From positions 158,730-222,729 of the forward strand of contig ML133390.1 of NCBI GenBank assembly GCA_003864495.1: DNA of 64,000 bases, in the 5' to 3' direction. Position 1 is the first letter of the stretch. Each line of letters begins with the position of its first letter. The position numbers and the translations under genes are program-made. Below, one piece after another: positions 62,701 through 64,000 of this stretch. Under the pieces are notes generated by a model that had not been told where the DNA came from, made no database searches, and saw nothing but the letters and a program-made list of their open reading frames with translations. The stretch is from Nemopilema nomurai (lineage: Eukaryota; Cnidaria; Scyphozoa; Rhizostomeae; Rhizostomatidae).

Positions 62701-63763
62701 CTTGCCCAGGTATCCACAAGCTTCAATTTTCTGTAAATTTTCAAGGAATACCTTGCTTGATTTGAGCTTTGCTTATTCGAAACACAAACTGCAAACTCGA
62801 AAATCTCACTACATTTTATTATTTATTCTTCAGTGAATGGCAATTATACGGAATGGGGCGAATTCAGCCCCTGTGCCCCAATTTGCGGCAATGGAACTCA
62901 AATAAGGCAAAGGACTTGCACGAACCCGAGGCCGGCCCATGGTGGCAGAACCTGTCTTGAGCAAGGTCTAGGAGACGACACGGAGGAGCAACACTGTAGC
63001 AATGGTCCTTGCCCTGGTAAGTCCTAGCTTGTCTCTGGTATTGCAGTGCCTTACTTGCATTGAGTTCACCTGTAGCCACTAAATGTGCATTGACATCGAT
63101 TCATGGGCATCTGTTGTCTCTTCTTCTAGTGGACGGAACCTGGTGCGAATGGGCCCCATGGACCCTGTGCTCGGCAACTTGTGGGCAGGGTTCCAGGAAC
63201 AGAACCCGGGAATGCTCATGCCCGAGGGCCGCCAATGGAGGCCAGACCTGTCCAGGCAGTGGCAACGAAGCCAAGACTTGCAACCTTGTCGAATGTCCAG
63301 GTATTTATAGCTTTACTCTATAATTTGCTGTACTCTTATTTGTAGGCAAAGTGTCTCTCATGATTTGTAGAGGATACTTCATTTAATCACTGCCCTTTCA
63401 CGACGGAATAATTGCAGAATTCCTTATTTACCTTTTTGATATCCCTTCCATTTACTTCATTTGCTAGAATGTTGACCACATCTACCCGTGTAAGTAGATT
63501 CTGGCGTTTTACTATCAAAACCAGACAATTGCTATGTAGCTGGCCACATTCATAGGAGCAACTGTTTTCCTTTTCGCTAGTCAATGGCAATTACACTACA
63601 TGGACATCTTGGACTGCCTGTGACAAGTCATGTGGCAATGGCACTCGCACGAGATCTCGTAGCTGCAGTAACCCTACCCCTGCATATGGTGGCAAAACGT
63701 GCATGGAGCAGGTGCTTGGACAGGACACGGAAAACGAAGAATGCTTCCTCCTTCACTGTCCAA
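55227..63763 (+). CDS. TSP1-array protein with two WSC-like modules (partial, both ends open)
   Basis: Exons: 55227-55409, 55961-56131, 56285-56461, 56627-56794, 56969-57134, 57711-57955, 58167-58352, 58699-58869, 59164-59334, 59525-59704, 60242-60418, 60694-60861, 61148-61522, 61977-62162, 62539-62709, 62834-63016, 63130-63300, 63581-63763. Fifteen TSP1 repeats, one per phase 1-1 exon, in groups of 4, 6 and 5, separated by two copies of a Cys-rich module. Every splice site is GT-AG and the frame is open throughout. The protein is presumably extracellular, in matrix or adhesion. No start or signal peptide was found: the 5' exon may lie in 53766-55226, further upstream, or be shared with the preceding gene. 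The array runs off the window. Confidence 0.9.
56969..57955 (+). other. WSC-like Cys-rich module, copy 1 (two exons)
   Basis: Exons 56969-57134 and 57711-57955 joined in phase 2. Landmarks: IPYKDIGCFKDTGMVPRPLP, ICRCAKASKEKKFTHFSIQE, ECYSGPEVAKTYG, TCIGQELTNFVYGLENG. The opening IGCFxD...RPLP and the ECYSG block recall WSC carbohydrate-binding domains, but the rest does not fit well and I cannot name the family. About 137 residues. Confidence 0.6.
58167..60861 (+). other. TSP1 repeats 5-10 of the second locus
   Basis: Exons 58167-58352, 58699-58869, 59164-59334, 59525-59704, 60242-60418 and 60694-60861. Most carry NYTxWSxWSxCSxTCG and NPxPAxGGxxC. Repeat 7 (59164) is odd: the mid-domain RxC Cys is replaced (HREDDDPPAMFGG) and a new Cys sits before the first Trp (VNCSWSEW). 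Confidence 0.9.
60447..60562 (+). repeat. Intronic tandem repeat, about 28 bp
   Basis: About four copies of a unit around ttgactgtatttcttcagta, with c/g and t/a changes, in the intron after TSP1 repeat 9. Each copy contains a ttcttcag or ttcatcag that resembles a weak acceptor. Confidence 0.8.
61148..61522 (+). other. WSC-like Cys-rich module, copy 2 (one exon)
   Basis: A single 375-nt phase 1-1 exon. Landmarks parallel copy 1: IPYKDIGCFADNSPTQVQRP, VICLCANSAFQKQYTHFAIQ, KCFSGPNVAKTYKKDG, SCIG, VCVGRDKANYVYGLANG. The intron that splits copy 1 after ICxC is absent here. Confidence 0.6.
61977..63763 (+). other. TSP1 repeats 11-15 of the second locus
   Basis: Exons 61977-62162, 62539-62709, 62834-63016, 63130-63300 and 63581-63763. 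Canonical group 1-like Cys sets. In repeat 13 (62834) the second tryptophan position is Phe (WGEFSPCAPICG). Repeat 14 has an extra Cys pair (ECSCPRAANGG and WCEW). Confidence 0.9.
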
Positions 63764-64000
63764 GTAATCACCTGATATTTCTTACTTATCAGCTTTAAAC
63801 TTGTCTACGCTTGGACTTGAAAATTGGCTAGAACTGACAGTCCCAGTGATTAAAATTTAAACTGGTCCAGGTGAAGAAAAAGCATCTTTCCTTGACAGAT
63901 GTGTGGCCTTGAGGAAATTCAAAGATTAGGGCTTAAATATTTGCAAGCAGGGGAACGAATTTCGATCTACCAAACAGAATTCAGATGTTGTTTATAATAT
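63764..64000 (+). other. Intron following TSP1 repeat 15
   Basis: Starts with GTAATC at the donor of the 63581 exon. No further exon is visible before the window ends. Confidence 0.6.

Overview
The window looks like nuclear DNA of a cnidarian, most likely an anthozoan such as a stony coral or sea anemone. The genes are intron-rich with GT-AG splicing, intergenic DNA is AT-rich, and there are a two-repeat TNF receptor with a death domain, long thrombospondin type 1 (TSP1) arrays, a fibronectin type II (FN2) domain and a ShK-like module. The species cannot be fixed from sequence alone. Gene models were built by hand from splice sites, reading phase and remembered protein families; no search was run.

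Layout: (1) 1330-11895 (+), 3' part of INTS11, the Integrator RNA endonuclease, with five different minisatellites in its introns. (2) 13483-14349 (-), a single-exon gene for a basic protein of unknown function. (3) 15982-18289, a DNA transposon with 19-bp perfect terminal inverted repeats, TTAA target duplications and a decayed THAP-like ORF, probably Kolobok-like. (4) 18422-24184 (+), a complete TNF-receptor-superfamily gene, about 331 aa, whose start codon lies 133 bp beyond the transposon. (5) 24185-29731, no recognisable gene. (6) 29732-35248 (+), complete MRPS22, a mitochondrial ribosomal small-subunit protein, 7 exons, 341 aa. (7) 35249-39306, no recognisable gene. (8) 39307-53645 (+), a large secreted mosaic protein of about 1678 aa once two apparent one-base losses are allowed for: signal peptide, Gln/Ala/Pro-rich region, ShK-like module, FN2, Thr-rich mucin region, nine TSP1 repeats and a LamG-like jellyroll. 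One intron holds a 2.8-kb, 95-bp satellite with higher-order structure. (9) 55227-63763 (+, continuing past the window), a second TSP1 array of fifteen repeats interrupted twice by a Cys-rich, WSC-like module.

The two TSP1 loci look like matrix or adhesion genes grown by shuffling phase 1-1 exons, but they use different TSP1 cysteine patterns. Because every junction has the same phase, the two arrays could be spliced together, which leaves the boundary between them open. The most notable signals are repeat arrays that copy splice sites (3 kb and 44-46 kb), a duplicated TNFR exon that may end the protein before the death domain, the two one-base frame breaks in the mosaic gene, and the repeated WSC-like module with different intron structure in its two copies.
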